DNA of 45,308 nucleotides from positions 1 to 45,308 of the forward strand of contig JBBKWG010000113.1 in assembly GCA_037968835.1 (NCBI GenBank), written 5' to 3'. The stretch is from JBBKWG01 sp037968835 (lineage in GTDB: Bacteria; Pseudomonadota; Alphaproteobacteria; Rhodobacterales; Rhodobacteraceae). Of this stretch, positions 25,084-34,338 are shown piece by piece. Position 1 is the first letter of the stretch. Every line of letters begins with the position of its first letter. A program made the position numbers and the translations under genes. The notes below the pieces were generated by a model. It saw nothing but the letters and a program-made list of their open reading frames with translations, was not told the DNA's origin and did not search any database.

Positions 25084-25226
25084 ACTCGGGCGAGGGACCT
25101 ATAGTCAGGGGTCAGACCCGTCAAGGGCAAATGCGGCACGATCCGTCCCGTTAACCGACTGGCCCGCCTTGACTTGTGGCGTGGCGTCTCGGCAGGTTGG
25201 CTGGACTTCAGATAGGCTCCGATTCA

Positions 25227-25787
25227 ATGCCCCGACTACTTCTACTCTGTTTGTTTGCGCTGGCCGCCTGTTCGTCGCCCGGCAACGGAATTCTGGTTAG
25301 TCGCGAGGCGGTGCCGGTTGGCGGTAACCTGTTCGTGGAAACGCTGAGCGGCGGCAATCAAGTGCTGGTTCTGGACGGCGAAATCACGCCCCTGACCTCG
25401 TTCGCGTTTCTATCGCTCGTCGAACAGGCAAGCGTGTCTGGTCTCGTCATCGCGCAAAGCCCGGGCGGCAATCTGCTCGCATCGCACCAGATCGGTCAGG
25501 CCATCGCAAAGAACGGGTTGAACACGGCGGTTATTGTCAGTTGCCGGTCCGCCTGCGTCGACATCTTCATCGCCGGTCGAGAGAGAGAAATTGCCGAAGG
25601 CGCGGAATTGGGTCTGCACGCTGCGTCGGACCCTGAATTCGGCTATGCCATCGACAAACCGTACTGGGACGCGTTTGGCTTTGGCGCGGTGAACGAGGCC
25701 GCTTACAGGGTGCCGAACGGCGGATTGTGGATCGTTACGCCAAAGCGGGCGGTTGAACTGCGTCTCGCAACACGCATTATGAAGTAG
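25227..25787 (+). CDS. Lipoprotein with ClpP/crotonase-like fold (COG3904-type)
   Basis: A 186-residue protein with a lipoprotein signal (LLLCLFALAACSS, Cys17 as lipid-anchored residue). The rest shows the ClpP-like pattern: VLDGEITPLTSFAFLSLVEQ, then AQSPGGNLLASHQIGQAI and VSCRSACVDIFIAGRER, where the SAC Ser and nearby Gly-rich loop correspond to the protease active-site region. Such proteins are common near housekeeping genes in Rhodobacteraceae, and their activity is unproven. ATG at 25227 is chosen because it starts the signal peptide; the frame upstream to 25176 is out of context. Confidence 0.8.
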   Translation: MPRLLLLCLFALAACSSPGNGILVSREAVPVGGNLFVETLSGGNQVLVLDGEITPLTSFAFLSLVEQASVSGLVIAQSPGGNLLASHQIGQAIAKNGLNTAVIVSCRSACVDIFIAGREREIAEGAELGLHAASDPEFGYAIDKPYWDAFGFGAVNEAAYRVPNGGLWIVTPKRAVELRLATRIMK

Positions 25788-25827
25788 CCCGCTTCCCTCC
25801 GTGGAAACGTGCCGATATATGCGCGGC

Positions 25828-26664
25828 ATGAACATCGACGTTCCCGATACCGGTCTGCCCTTCATGAAAATGCACGGGCTTGGCAACGACTTTGTCGTGA
25901 TAGACTGCCGCTCGGTCGAATGGCCAGTGACGCCAAGCCTCGCGATTGGGCTCAGTGATCGTCATCGGGGTGTCGGATTCGATCAGCTTGCCGTGATCAA
26001 GGCTGCGACCGATACCGACGCCGCATTGACGTTTTACAACGCTGACGGGTCAACTTCATCGACCTGCGGGAATGCGACCCGCTGCATTGCGCGCTTCCTG
26101 ATCGACGAAACCGGACAAGAAAGCGTGACCCTGCGGACTGATCGCGGCGTGCTCGTCTGCAAAGACGCCGGGTCTGGTTCGACAAGCGTTAACATGGGGC
26201 AACCGCTGACGGAATGGCAGGCGATCCCGCTTGCCGAGGCCGTGGACACAGATTACCTGCCCCTCGATGGCGATCCGGTCGCGACAAGCATGGGAAATCC
26301 GCATTGCACTTTCTTCGTGGAAGAAGCCGATGCGATTGATCTTGCCGGACGCGGTGCCGCGATGGAAACGCACCCGCTGTTTCCCCAACGCACGAATGTC
26401 CAGTTCGCGCATGTCATCGGTCCCGACCATCTGCGAATGCGCGTCTGGGAACGCGGTGTCGGCGTCACGCTGGCGTCCGGGTCGTCGTCCTGCGCGGTTG
26501 CCGTCGCTGCGGTGCGTCGCGGTCTGACGGGGCGTCGCGTCACGCTCGATCTGGACGGTGGCCGGATCGCGGTGGACTGGCGTGACGACGGGGTCTGGAT
26601 GACCGGGCCGACGGCGCATGTGTTTTCGGGGACGTTGACACCCGCCTTTCTGGAATCGCTCTGA
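25828..26664 (+). CDS. dapF: Diaminopimelate epimerase
   Basis: A 278-residue enzyme converting LL- to meso-diaminopimelate for lysine and peptidoglycan synthesis. It has the start LPFMKMHGLGNDFVVIDC and the first active-site motif NADGSTSSTCGNATRC with its Cys. At the second site, where the family usually has ACGTGAC with the catalytic Cys first, this protein reads ASGSSSCAVA, so the usual catalytic Cys appears to be Ser and only the later Cys remains. This may be a lineage variant or reduced activity. ATG at 25828 is preferred over the GTG at 25801. It overlaps mtaB by one base (TGATG). Confidence 0.9.
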   Translation: MNIDVPDTGLPFMKMHGLGNDFVVIDCRSVEWPVTPSLAIGLSDRHRGVGFDQLAVIKAATDTDAALTFYNADGSTSSTCGNATRCIARFLIDETGQESVTLRTDRGVLVCKDAGSGSTSVNMGQPLTEWQAIPLAEAVDTDYLPLDGDPVATSMGNPHCTFFVEEADAIDLAGRGAAMETHPLFPQRTNVQFAHVIGPDHLRMRVWERGVGVTLASGSSSCAVAVAAVRRGLTGRRVTLDLDGGRIAVDWRDDGVWMTGPTAHVFSGTLTPAFLESL

Positions 26665-27917
26665 TGGATCGCAAGGCTCCGTTGTTCGCGACCCTTGGCT
26701 GTCGGCTGAACGCCTACGAAACCGAGGCCATGCGCGAGATGGCGGATGCTGCCGGTCTCGGCGACGCGATTGTCGTGAACACCTGCGCTGTTACTGCCGA
26801 AGCGGTGCGCAAGTCGCAAAAAGAAATCCGCCGCCTAAAGCGGTCAAACCCATCGGCGCGAATGATCGTCACCGGCTGCGCGGCGCAGACCGAACCCGAA
26901 CGGTTCGCTGGCATGGCCGAGGTCGATCTCGTGCTCGGCAACACCGAAAAGATGACGCCCGAGACATGGACTCGCACCGCCGACTTCATCGGCGAGACTG
27001 AACGCGTGCAGGTCGACGACATCATGTCGGTTACGGAAACCGCCGGGCACCTGATCGACGGGTTCGGGCGGCATCGTGCCTATGTTCAGGTTCAGAACGG
27101 CTGCGACCATCGCTGCACCTTTTGCATCATTCCGTTCGGGCGCGGCAATTCGCGGTCGGTCGCGGCTGGCGTGGTTGTCGATCAGATCAAGCGGCTGGTC
27201 GACCGGGGCTTCAACGAAATCGTGCTGACCGGCGTCGATCTTACAAGCTGGGGTGCGGATTTGCCGGGAGGGCCGCGTCTGGGCGATCTGGTGCGGCGGA
27301 TTTTACGGCTGGTCCCCGATTTGCCAAGGCTGCGTATATCGTCGATCGATTCAATCGAGGCGGACCCGGCGTTGATGGAAGCGATTGCGACAGAGGCGCG
27401 CCTGATGCCGCATCTCCATCTAAGCCTGCAGGCTGGCGACGACATGATCCTGAAGCGCATGAAGCGGCGGCATCTTCGCGACGACGCCATCCGGTTCTGT
27501 GAGGAAGCACGGGCTTCGCGGCCCGAGATGACCTTTGGCGCGGATATCATCGCTGGGTTCCCGACCGAAACCGAAGCGATGTTCGAGAATTCCTTGAAAC
27601 TGGTCGAGGATTGCGGGCTGACCTGGCTCCATGTCTTTCCGTTCTCGATCCGTCCGGGAACGCCGGCTGCGCGGATGCCTCAAGTCAATGGCGCGGCAAT
27701 CAAGGCGCGGGCCGCCCGACTTCGCGCGCTCGGCGATATAGCCGTCGCGACGCATCTGGAAGCGCAGGTCGGTCGGGTTCATCAGGTGTTGATGGAAGCA
27801 CCTGACATGGGACGGACAGAGCAATTCGCCGAAGTCCGGTTCGCGCGGCCCCAGTCAGAGGGAAAGATCGTCGCAGCGCCAATTATCGGATACGATCATG
27901 GCGTGCTTCGGGCGTAG
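26664..27917 (+). CDS. mtaB: tRNA (N6-threonylcarbamoyladenosine-C2)-methylthiotransferase MtaB
   Basis: A 417-residue radical-SAM methylthiotransferase acting on t6A37 of ANN-decoding tRNAs. The N-terminal domain has TLGCRLNAYETEAM, VNTCAVT and TGCAAQTEPE with three Cys for the auxiliary [4Fe-4S] cluster. The SAM-binding motif CDHRCTFCIIPFGRG follows at about residue 150, and a TRAM-like C-terminus closes it. The CRLNAYE pattern is typical of MtaB rather than MiaB. It is coupled to dapF by a TGATG overlap, a common gene pair in alphaproteobacteria. Confidence 0.94.
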   Translation: MDRKAPLFATLGCRLNAYETEAMREMADAAGLGDAIVVNTCAVTAEAVRKSQKEIRRLKRSNPSARMIVTGCAAQTEPERFAGMAEVDLVLGNTEKMTPETWTRTADFIGETERVQVDDIMSVTETAGHLIDGFGRHRAYVQVQNGCDHRCTFCIIPFGRGNSRSVAAGVVVDQIKRLVDRGFNEIVLTGVDLTSWGADLPGGPRLGDLVRRILRLVPDLPRLRISSIDSIEADPALMEAIATEARLMPHLHLSLQAGDDMILKRMKRRHLRDDAIRFCEEARASRPEMTFGADIIAGFPTETEAMFENSLKLVEDCGLTWLHVFPFSIRPGTPAARMPQVNGAAIKARAARLRALGDIAVATHLEAQVGRVHQVLMEAPDMGRTEQFAEVRFARPQSEGKIVAAPIIGYDHGVLRA

Positions 27918-27944
27918 TTACGCCTCGGTTGAAGGACCAGACCA

Positions 27945-28553
27945 ATGCATCCCAACCCAGCGTTTCGATCCGATCCGAAAGAGCGCCACATCGCGTTCGC
28001 GCGGGATCGTGCGTTCGGCACTTTGGCGGTTAATGCCGATGCCGGCCCACTTCTGAGCCACATCCCGTTTCTGCTGAGCGACAACGCCCAAAGCGCCGAT
28101 TTGCATCTGGTTCGCTCCAATCCCATTGCCCGGCTTGGATCGGTGCCGGCCGTCATCGCGGTTATGGGACCCGACAGCTATATCTCGCCCGACTGGTACG
28201 GGGTTCCCGATCAGGTGCCGACGTGGAACTACGTCGCGGTCCATCTGCGCGGGCAGCTTGTGCCGTTGCCGCACGACACCATGCGCGACATGCTGGACCG
28301 ACAGTCAGCGTCTTACGAAGGTCGTCTGCTGCCCAAAGCGCCGTGGTCTGCCGACAAGATGACGCCTGAGGTTCTGGAGCGCATGATACAAATGATTTCG
28401 CCCTTCCGTTTTCATATCGAAAAGATCGAAGGAACCTGGAAATTCGGCCAGAACAAGCCGGACGACGTGCGATTGGCCGCCGCCGAGCATGTATCTCACG
28501 ACGGATTCGGCAGCGAAACAAGAATGTTGGCCGAGATGATGCGCGACGAATAA
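27945..28553 (+). CDS. PaiB-like FMN-binding negative regulator/flavoprotein
   Basis: A 202-residue protein of the PaiB (FMN_bind_2) family. Visible family blocks are MHPNPAFR, LLSHIPFLL, IAVMGPDSYISPDWYG, PTWNYVAVHLRG and ISPFRFHIEKIEGTWKFGQNKP. PaiB of Bacillus affects sporulation and protease genes; many relatives are flavin-binding proteins of unknown role. It begins 27 bases after mtaB with GGACC upstream, so it may be the last gene of the dapF-mtaB operon. Assignment to family is firm, function is not. Confidence 0.88.
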   Translation: MHPNPAFRSDPKERHIAFARDRAFGTLAVNADAGPLLSHIPFLLSDNAQSADLHLVRSNPIARLGSVPAVIAVMGPDSYISPDWYGVPDQVPTWNYVAVHLRGQLVPLPHDTMRDMLDRQSASYEGRLLPKAPWSADKMTPEVLERMIQMISPFRFHIEKIEGTWKFGQNKPDDVRLAAAEHVSHDGFGSETRMLAEMMRDE

Positions 28554-28686
28554 TCTCCGTTCACGGCGGGCGGCTCACGATTATCTGACAGCGCCGACTG
28601 GCCTATTCAACGCCAAGACTTCGACTTGCCCCTGCATGCGCTTTCGTGAAGGCTCGCGACACGTGTCGATGATCAGGGGACTCCCA

Positions 28687-29292
28687 ATGCAGCTTTACCA
28701 TAGCCACGCCTCGCCGTTCTGCCGCAAGGTCGATGTCGTCCTGCGCGAGACCGGTCAACGCGATGCGGTGACGGATGTGCTCGCCGTGGGCCACACGACC
28801 GACCCCGGCACCATGCCGGTTGGCGTCAATCCCATCGGCAAAATCCCGACGCTGGTGCGTGACGACGGCCCTGCCCTGTTTGACAGCCGCGTGATCTGCC
28901 GGTTTCTGGACGCGCGCGCCGGCAGCGCACTTTATCCCGACTCGCGGCTATGGGAGGTGCTCACTCTGGAGGCTTTGGCTGATGGCATGCTCGATGCGGC
29001 GACGCTGATCGTCTACGAGGGGCGTTCGCGGCCCGACGAGTTGCGGTATGCGCCGTGGGTCGATGGCCAATGGAAGCGGATCGAAAGATCGCTGGATGCG
29101 CTGGAAGATCGCTGGATGAGCCATTTGTCGGGGCGATTGAACATCGGTCAGATTGCCGTTGGCTGCGCGCTCGGCTACCTCGATTTCCGGCATGGACCGC
29201 GCGACTGGCGCAACGGGCACGACACGCTTGCGGCATGGTTCGCCGATTTCGACCAGCGCCCGTCGATGCAGGCGACCCGACCGCACGCATAA
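28687..29292 (+). CDS. Glutathione S-transferase family protein
   Basis: A 201-residue protein with an N-terminal thioredoxin-like GST domain (QLYHSHASPFCRKVDVVLRET, where Ser and Cys lie at the glutathione thiol site) with the cis-Pro segment NPIGKIPTLV and FDSRVICRFLD. A helical C-terminal domain ends TLAAWFADFDQRPSMQAT. The ATG at 28687 has GGGGA 6 bases upstream and is preferred to the more distant upstream start. It stands alone between the PaiB-like gene and petABC. Substrates unknown. Confidence 0.9.
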   Translation: MQLYHSHASPFCRKVDVVLRETGQRDAVTDVLAVGHTTDPGTMPVGVNPIGKIPTLVRDDGPALFDSRVICRFLDARAGSALYPDSRLWEVLTLEALADGMLDAATLIVYEGRSRPDELRYAPWVDGQWKRIERSLDALEDRWMSHLSGRLNIGQIAVGCALGYLDFRHGPRDWRNGHDTLAAWFADFDQRPSMQATRPHA

Positions 29293-29444
29293 ACACCCGG
29301 GCAAGCAGTCACTTTCCGACGGGTGCGCCCGATTGTCCGCTGGACGGCCCCGGCCATGACAGGTATCAACCGCCGTCAAAAGGGCCGGACTCGTGTCGGC
29401 CTTCCAGTGATGGGCACACGCCCCGAATTGAGATGGAGAAACTC

Positions 29445-30005
29445 GTGTCGCACGCAGAAGACCACGAAGGCACACGCCGGGACTTCCTCTACTATGCCAC
29501 TGGCGGCGCTGGTGCCGTGGCGGTTGGGGCAGCAGTCTGGCCGTTGGTTAACCAGATGAACCCGTCCGCGGACGTTCAGGCGCTGTCCTCGATCCGCGTC
29601 GACATCGGTGGTGTCGAGGAAGGCACGCAGTTGACGGTCAAGTGGCTGGGCAAGCCCGTATTCATCCGCCGCCGCACCGCGGACGAGATCGCAGCGGCCC
29701 GCGACGTCGATGTGTCGGCGCTGCCCGATCCGGGCGCAGAGAACGCGAACCTTGCCGGCGAGGCTTCTGCAACGGACGAAAATCGCGCACTTGACGAAAC
29801 CGGCGAGTGGCTGGTGATGATCGGCGTCTGCACCCACCTTGGCTGCGTGCCGCTGGGCGAGGCCGGAGATTTCAACGGCTGGTTCTGCCCCTGCCACGGG
29901 TCGCACTACGACACCGCCGGGCGCATTCGCAAAGGTCCCGCACCGCGTAACCTGCTGGTGCCGATCGCCGAATTCACCGATGAAACAACCCTCGTACTGG
30001 GATAA
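29445..30005 (+). CDS. petA: Cytochrome bc1 complex Rieske iron-sulphur subunit
   Basis: A 186-residue subunit that takes electrons from ubiquinol and gives them to cytochrome c1. The N-terminus has a Tat-like signal anchor (TRRDFLYYATGGAGAVAVG) that stays as the membrane span. Rieske ligands are in CTHLGC and CPCHGSH, followed by the Gly/Pro-rich loop GPAPRNL. The GTG at 29445 is chosen: GGAG at 29435-29438 is well spaced and the protein then starts SHAEDHEGTRRD as in close relatives; an ATG at 29433 would overlap that ribosome site. First gene of petABC. Confidence 0.96.
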   Translation: MSHAEDHEGTRRDFLYYATGGAGAVAVGAAVWPLVNQMNPSADVQALSSIRVDIGGVEEGTQLTVKWLGKPVFIRRRTADEIAAARDVDVSALPDPGAENANLAGEASATDENRALDETGEWLVMIGVCTHLGCVPLGEAGDFNGWFCPCHGSHYDTAGRIRKGPAPRNLLVPIAEFTDETTLVLG

Positions 30006-30016
30006 GGGAGACTGAC

Positions 30017-31363
30017 ATGGCCGGAATTCCGCACGACCATTACGAACCGAAGACCGCTGGCGAAAAGTGGCTACACCGTCGCCTGCCGGTCATGGGCATT
30101 CTTTACGACACGCTGTTCATTCCGACACCGAAGAACCTGAACTGGATGTGGATCTGGGGCATCGTCCTGACCTTCTGTCTGGCGCTTCAGATCGTGACGG
30201 GCATCGTTCTGGCGATGCACTACACGCCCGATGTCAATCTGGCCTTCGCCAGCGTCGAGCACATCATGCGCAACGTGAACGGTGGCTACATGCTGCGCTA
30301 CCTGCACGCGAACGGAGCGTCGCTGTTCTTTATCGCGGTCTATCTGCACATATTCCGCGGCCTCTATTACGGCTCCTACAAGGAACCGCGCGAGGTCACG
30401 TGGATCATCGGCATGCTCATCTACCTTTTGATGATGGCCACCGGATTCCTGGGATACGTCCTGCCGTGGGGGCAAATGTCGTTCTGGGGTGCCACTGTCA
30501 TCACCGGCCTCTTCGGGGCAATTCCCCTTGTTGGTGACGCAATTCAGACCTGGCTTCTGGGTGGTCCGGCCGTCGACAACGCGACGCTGACGCGTTTCTT
30601 CTCGCTGCACTATCTTCTGCCGTTCGTGATTGCCGGACTGGTGATCGTCCACATCTGGGCGTTTCACACCACTGGCAACAATAATCCGACCGGGGTCGAA
30701 GTCCGTCGCTCTTCAAAGGAAGAAGCGAAGAAGGACACGCTGCCATTCTGGCCTTACTTCGTCATGAAAGACCTATTCGCGCTTGCAGTCATCCTGACCG
30801 TCTTTTTCGCGATCGTCGGCTTCATGCCGAACTATCTGGGACACCCGGACAACTACATCGAGGCCAACCCGTTGGTCACACCCGCCCACATCGTCCCGGA
30901 ATGGTATTACTTGCCGTTCTACGCGATCCTGCGCGCCTTTACGCAGGAAGTCTGGGTTGTCCAGATCGCCAGTTTCGTCACCGGCGGCATCATAGACGCC
31001 AAATTCTTCGGCGTGCTGGCGATGTTCGGCGCGATTTTCGTGATGGCTCTCGCGCCTTGGCTGGACACTTCCTCGGTGCGTTCCGGTCGCTACCGGCCGA
31101 TGTTCAAATGGTGGTTCGCGCTTCTCGTCGTCGATTTCATGGTGCTAATGTGGTGTGGCGCGATGCCCGCGGAAGAACCCTATGCAACGATCGCTCTGAT
31201 TGGCTCAGCCTACTGGTTCGGCTATTTCCTGATCATCCTGCCGCTTTTGGGCGTGATCGAGAAACCGCTGCCGCAACCCAAAACGATCGAGACCGATTTC
31301 AATGAACACTATTCGGAAACGGGTGGCACCAAGACCATCGTCGATCCAACGCCTGCGGAATAA
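30017..31363 (+). CDS. petB: Cytochrome b of the bc1 complex
   Basis: A 448-residue, eight-span membrane protein carrying hemes bL and bH and both quinone sites. Seen are LAMHYTPDVNLAFASVEHIM, the His pairs around RYLHANGASLFF and LHIFRGLYYGSYK, the Qo-site PEWY motif (VPEWYYLPFYAILR), and the FLGYVLPWGQMSFWGA loop. It starts 11 bases after petA with GGGAG upstream. It is standard length for alphaproteobacteria. Quinol from the hydrogenase or other dehydrogenases would be oxidised here. Confidence 0.97.
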   Translation: MAGIPHDHYEPKTAGEKWLHRRLPVMGILYDTLFIPTPKNLNWMWIWGIVLTFCLALQIVTGIVLAMHYTPDVNLAFASVEHIMRNVNGGYMLRYLHANGASLFFIAVYLHIFRGLYYGSYKEPREVTWIIGMLIYLLMMATGFLGYVLPWGQMSFWGATVITGLFGAIPLVGDAIQTWLLGGPAVDNATLTRFFSLHYLLPFVIAGLVIVHIWAFHTTGNNNPTGVEVRRSSKEEAKKDTLPFWPYFVMKDLFALAVILTVFFAIVGFMPNYLGHPDNYIEANPLVTPAHIVPEWYYLPFYAILRAFTQEVWVVQIASFVTGGIIDAKFFGVLAMFGAIFVMALAPWLDTSSVRSGRYRPMFKWWFALLVVDFMVLMWCGAMPAEEPYATIALIGSAYWFGYFLIILPLLGVIEKPLPQPKTIETDFNEHYSETGGTKTIVDPTPAE

Positions 31364-31376
31364 GGGACCAAGACAT

Positions 31377-32180
31377 ATGATCCGTAAGATCACAATTTCC
31401 GCAATCGCGGCTCTGGCGCTGACATCCGGTGGTGCAGTGGCAGCGGAAGAAGCGCACATCGAAGATTTCGCGTTTTCGTTCGAGGGGCCGTTCGGTTCCT
31501 ACGACAAGATGCAGCTTCAGCGCGGGCTTCAGGTCTACACCGAAATCTGTTCGGCCTGTCACGGGCTGCGCTATGTTCCTTACCGCGCGCTTGCCGAAGA
31601 AGGCGGGCCGGATCTGCCCGAGGATCAGGTTCGCGCCTATGCAGCGCAATACGAGGTTTTCGACAGCGGACTCGACGATTTCCGCCCGGCGATCCCGACG
31701 GATCACTTCGGCTTGTCGGGGCTTGAGAATGCGCCCGACCTGAGCATGATGGCCAAAGCGCGAGCCGGTTTCCACGGACCTTACGGGCTTGGCATCAACC
31801 AGTTCTTCAAAGGCATCGGTGGACCGGAGTACATCGCTTCGCTTCTCACCGGATATACCGGCGAGGAAAAGGAAGAGGCCGGCTCGATTCTTTACGAGAA
31901 CACAGCCTTTGCCAGCGGTTGGATTTCGATGGCGCCACCTCTTGCTGGCGATGATGTCGAGTTCGAGGACGGCGCACCGACCGAGATCGAGGACACTGCT
32001 CAGGATGTTGCGGCGTTCCTGATGTGGACGGCGGAACCCAAGCTGAACGCACGCAAGGAAGCCGGGTTCACGTCGGTGCTGTTCCTGATTGTTCTGAGCG
32101 TTCTGCTTTACCTCACGAACAAGCGGATCTGGGCACCGATCAAGCATCGCAATCGCGACGTCACCTCCGACAAGGGGTGA
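31377..32180 (+). CDS. petC: Cytochrome c1 of the bc1 complex
   Basis: A 267-residue periplasmic c-type cytochrome. A signal peptide (ISAIAALALTSGGAVAAE) is followed by the heme motif CSACHGLRYVPYRAL; MAPPL supplies the Met ligand region. A C-terminal anchor span (SVLFLIVLSVLLYLTNKRIW) holds it in the membrane. The ATG at 31377 gives this signal peptide; the longer upstream frame from 31302 overlaps petB and is not used. Last gene of petABC, followed by a strong terminator. Confidence 0.96.
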   Translation: MIRKITISAIAALALTSGGAVAAEEAHIEDFAFSFEGPFGSYDKMQLQRGLQVYTEICSACHGLRYVPYRALAEEGGPDLPEDQVRAYAAQYEVFDSGLDDFRPAIPTDHFGLSGLENAPDLSMMAKARAGFHGPYGLGINQFFKGIGGPEYIASLLTGYTGEEKEEAGSILYENTAFASGWISMAPPLAGDDVEFEDGAPTEIEDTAQDVAAFLMWTAEPKLNARKEAGFTSVLFLIVLSVLLYLTNKRIWAPIKHRNRDVTSDKG

Positions 32181-32201
32181 CACCATAAGAATACGGTTAT
32201 C

Positions 32202-32228
32202 AGGCGCGCCCATCTGGCGCGCCTTTTT
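32202..32228 (+). terminator. Rho-independent terminator after petABC
   Basis: Perfect inverted repeat AGGCGCGCC (32202-32210) and GGCGCGCCT (32216-32224) around a 5-base loop, followed by a T-run (32225-32228). It ends the petABC transcript. Confidence 0.92.
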
Positions 32229-32303
32229 CGTGCCGGTCAGACCCCCTTGCCGATCATCCGAGGCATGGATAGGGTCGCGCTGATCAATTTTCCTTGGTGA
32301 TAC

Positions 32304-32987
32304 ATGTTCATCGGCATCCTTCAGTCCGGCCACTTCGTGAAGCGGACCGGCGTGCCCGACCGTGAATACAACGACCTCTTCGAGGCGCTCTTGAAAGGGC
32401 GCGGACTGACGTTCCGCACGTGGAATGTGGTCGATATGGAGTTCCCCGAAAGCGTGGACGAGGCCGAGGGTTGGCTGATCACCGGATCGCGCCACGGCGT
32501 GTACGACGATGTGCCGTTCATCAAACCGCTCGAGGATTTCATCTGCCAGGCCTACGCCAGGTCGGTCCCGATGGTCGGGATTTGCTTCGGGCACCAGATC
32601 ATCGCACAGGCCCTCGGCGGTCGTGTCGAGAAGTTTTCCGACGGCTGGTCGATCGGGCGGCAGACTTACGATTTCCAGGGCGAGACCGTCGCCTTGAATG
32701 CGTGGCATCAGGATCAGGTCGTCGAGAAACCGGCTCGCGCCGAGACCATCGCCTCCAGTCCCTTCTGCGAATACGCGGCGCTTTTATACGAGGGCAAGGC
32801 GTTCACGGTTCAAGCCCATCCCGAATTCGACGAAATGGCGATGGACACCCTGCTGAAGTACCGCGCGCCCGGACTTGTCCCCGATCCGCTGATCGAAGCG
32901 GCGAGCGAGACCGTCACGACCGAGAACGATCACCAACGGCTGGCCGACCAGATTGCCGCCTTTTTCAAGGAGGCTGCGCATGGCTGA
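32304..32987 (+). CDS. Class I glutamine amidotransferase-like protein
   Basis: A 227-residue single-domain class I glutamine amidotransferase (GuaA-like GATase fold). The nucleophile elbow is GICFGHQIIAQALGG, and the His-Glu pair is in VQAHPEFDEM. There is no attached synthetase domain. It overlaps the next gene, a glutamine synthetase-like enzyme, by eight bases, and that gene overlaps an FAD oxidoreductase gene, so the three form one operon. In gamma-glutamyl polyamine pathways an amidase cuts gamma-glutamyl intermediates; this protein could play that role, though it differs from PuuD (peptidase C26). Inference from context. Confidence 0.88.
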   Translation: MFIGILQSGHFVKRTGVPDREYNDLFEALLKGRGLTFRTWNVVDMEFPESVDEAEGWLITGSRHGVYDDVPFIKPLEDFICQAYARSVPMVGICFGHQIIAQALGGRVEKFSDGWSIGRQTYDFQGETVALNAWHQDQVVEKPARAETIASSPFCEYAALLYEGKAFTVQAHPEFDEMAMDTLLKYRAPGLVPDPLIEAASETVTTENDHQRLADQIAAFFKEAAHG

Positions 32988-34338
32988 CTGGCTATCTGAA
33001 ATTCCGGAGGCGGCGACAGAATATCTTGAGGGTCGCAAGGTCTCGGAGGTCGAATGCATCATCCCCGACCTGTCCGGAATCGCGCGCGGCAAGGCGATGC
33101 CAGCGGCCAAATTCGCAACGCAGACTCAGTTCTTCCTGCCGAATTCTATCTTCTTCCAGACCATCACGGGGGGCTGGGGCGAGGCGGCAGGCGAAGAAGG
33201 CTTCACCGAGCCCGACATGGTTCTGAAGCCCGATTTCAGCACAACTACAGCCTCGCCGTGGACCGCCGACGTCACGCTTCAGGTCATCCACGACGCCTAC
33301 GACAAGACCGGCGAACCGGTCCCGTTCGCACCCCGAAATGTGCTCAGGCGCGTGGTCGAGCTTTACAACGACCGCGGCTGGAAACCGATCGTGGCACCCG
33401 AGATGGAGTTCTATCTGGTCGCCCGCAACACCGACCCGGCCAAGGCAATCGAAGCGATGATTGGCCGTTCGGGTCGCCCGGCAGCGGCGCGGCAGGCCTA
33501 TTCAATCGCGGCGGTCGACGAATTCGGTCCGGTGATCGACGATATCTATGACTTTGCCGAAGCGCAGGGAATCGAGATAGACGGGATCACGCAGGAAGGC
33601 GGTGCCGGTCAGCTTGAGATCAACCTGCGGCATGGCGATCCGGTGAAACTTGCCGACGAAATCTTCTTCTTCAAGCGCCTGATCCGCGAAGCCGCCCTGC
33701 GCCACGGTTGCTTCGCGACCTTCATGGCCAAACCCATCGAAGGCGAGCCGGGCAGCGCGATGCACATTCACCACTCGGTCGTTTCGACCGAGAATGGGCA
33801 GAACATATTCTCGGAACCCGACGACAGCGAAAGCCCCGAATTCGCGTATTTCATCGGTGGTTTGCAGACCTATCTGCCGGCCGCGACGCCGTTGTTCGCG
33901 CCATACGTGAACTCGTATCGCCGCTTCGTGCGCGATCACGCGGCACCGATCAACCTTGAATGGGGACGCGACAACCGCACCACGGCGATCCGGGTTCCGG
34001 TCTCCAGCCCCGACGCGCGCCGGGTCGAGAACCGGCTTCCCGGCATGGACTGCAATCCCTATCTTGGCATAGCCGCCTCGCTGGCCTGCGGTTATCTGGG
34101 CATGGTTGAAAAGATCACGCCCAAGGACGAATTCATCGGCGACGCTTATCACGGCGAAGAAGCAATCCCGCGCGGCATCTATGCGGCGCTCGAAGAACTG
34201 GAAAGCGCGACATCGCTCCGGAATGTGCTCGGCGAGGAATTCTGCCGGGTCTACGAGATCGTCAAGAAGTCGGAATACGACGATTTCCTCCAGGTCATTT
34301 CACCCTGGGAGCGTGAGCACCTGCTGTTGAACGTATGA
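32980..34338 (+). CDS. Glutamine synthetase family protein, gamma-glutamylpolyamine synthetase-like
   Basis: A 452-residue ligase with the GS fold. Seen are the beta-grasp N-terminus (VSEVECIIPDLSGIARGKAMP), metal ligands in APEMEFYLV, QEGGAGQLEINL, MAKPIEGEPGSAMHIHHSV, and ESRLPG-like RVENRLPGMDCNPYLGIAA. The phosphate-binding NRTT region appears as RDNRTTAIRVP. Such proteins join glutamate to amines such as putrescine. ATG at 32980 overlaps the previous gene by eight bases and its stop overlaps the next start by four. Confidence 0.9.
   Translation: MADWLSEIPEAATEYLEGRKVSEVECIIPDLSGIARGKAMPAAKFATQTQFFLPNSIFFQTITGGWGEAAGEEGFTEPDMVLKPDFSTTTASPWTADVTLQVIHDAYDKTGEPVPFAPRNVLRRVVELYNDRGWKPIVAPEMEFYLVARNTDPAKAIEAMIGRSGRPAAARQAYSIAAVDEFGPVIDDIYDFAEAQGIEIDGITQEGGAGQLEINLRHGDPVKLADEIFFFKRLIREAALRHGCFATFMAKPIEGEPGSAMHIHHSVVSTENGQNIFSEPDDSESPEFAYFIGGLQTYLPAATPLFAPYVNSYRRFVRDHAAPINLEWGRDNRTTAIRVPVSSPDARRVENRLPGMDCNPYLGIAASLACGYLGMVEKITPKDEFIGDAYHGEEAIPRGIYAALEELESATSLRNVLGEEFCRVYEIVKKSEYDDFLQVISPWEREHLLLNV

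Noticed and set aside
29055..29444. Long upstream extension of the petA frame
   Set aside because: It overlaps the GST gene in another frame and has Arg/Pro-rich shadow composition; the petA protein begins at the GTG with an SD at 29435-29438.
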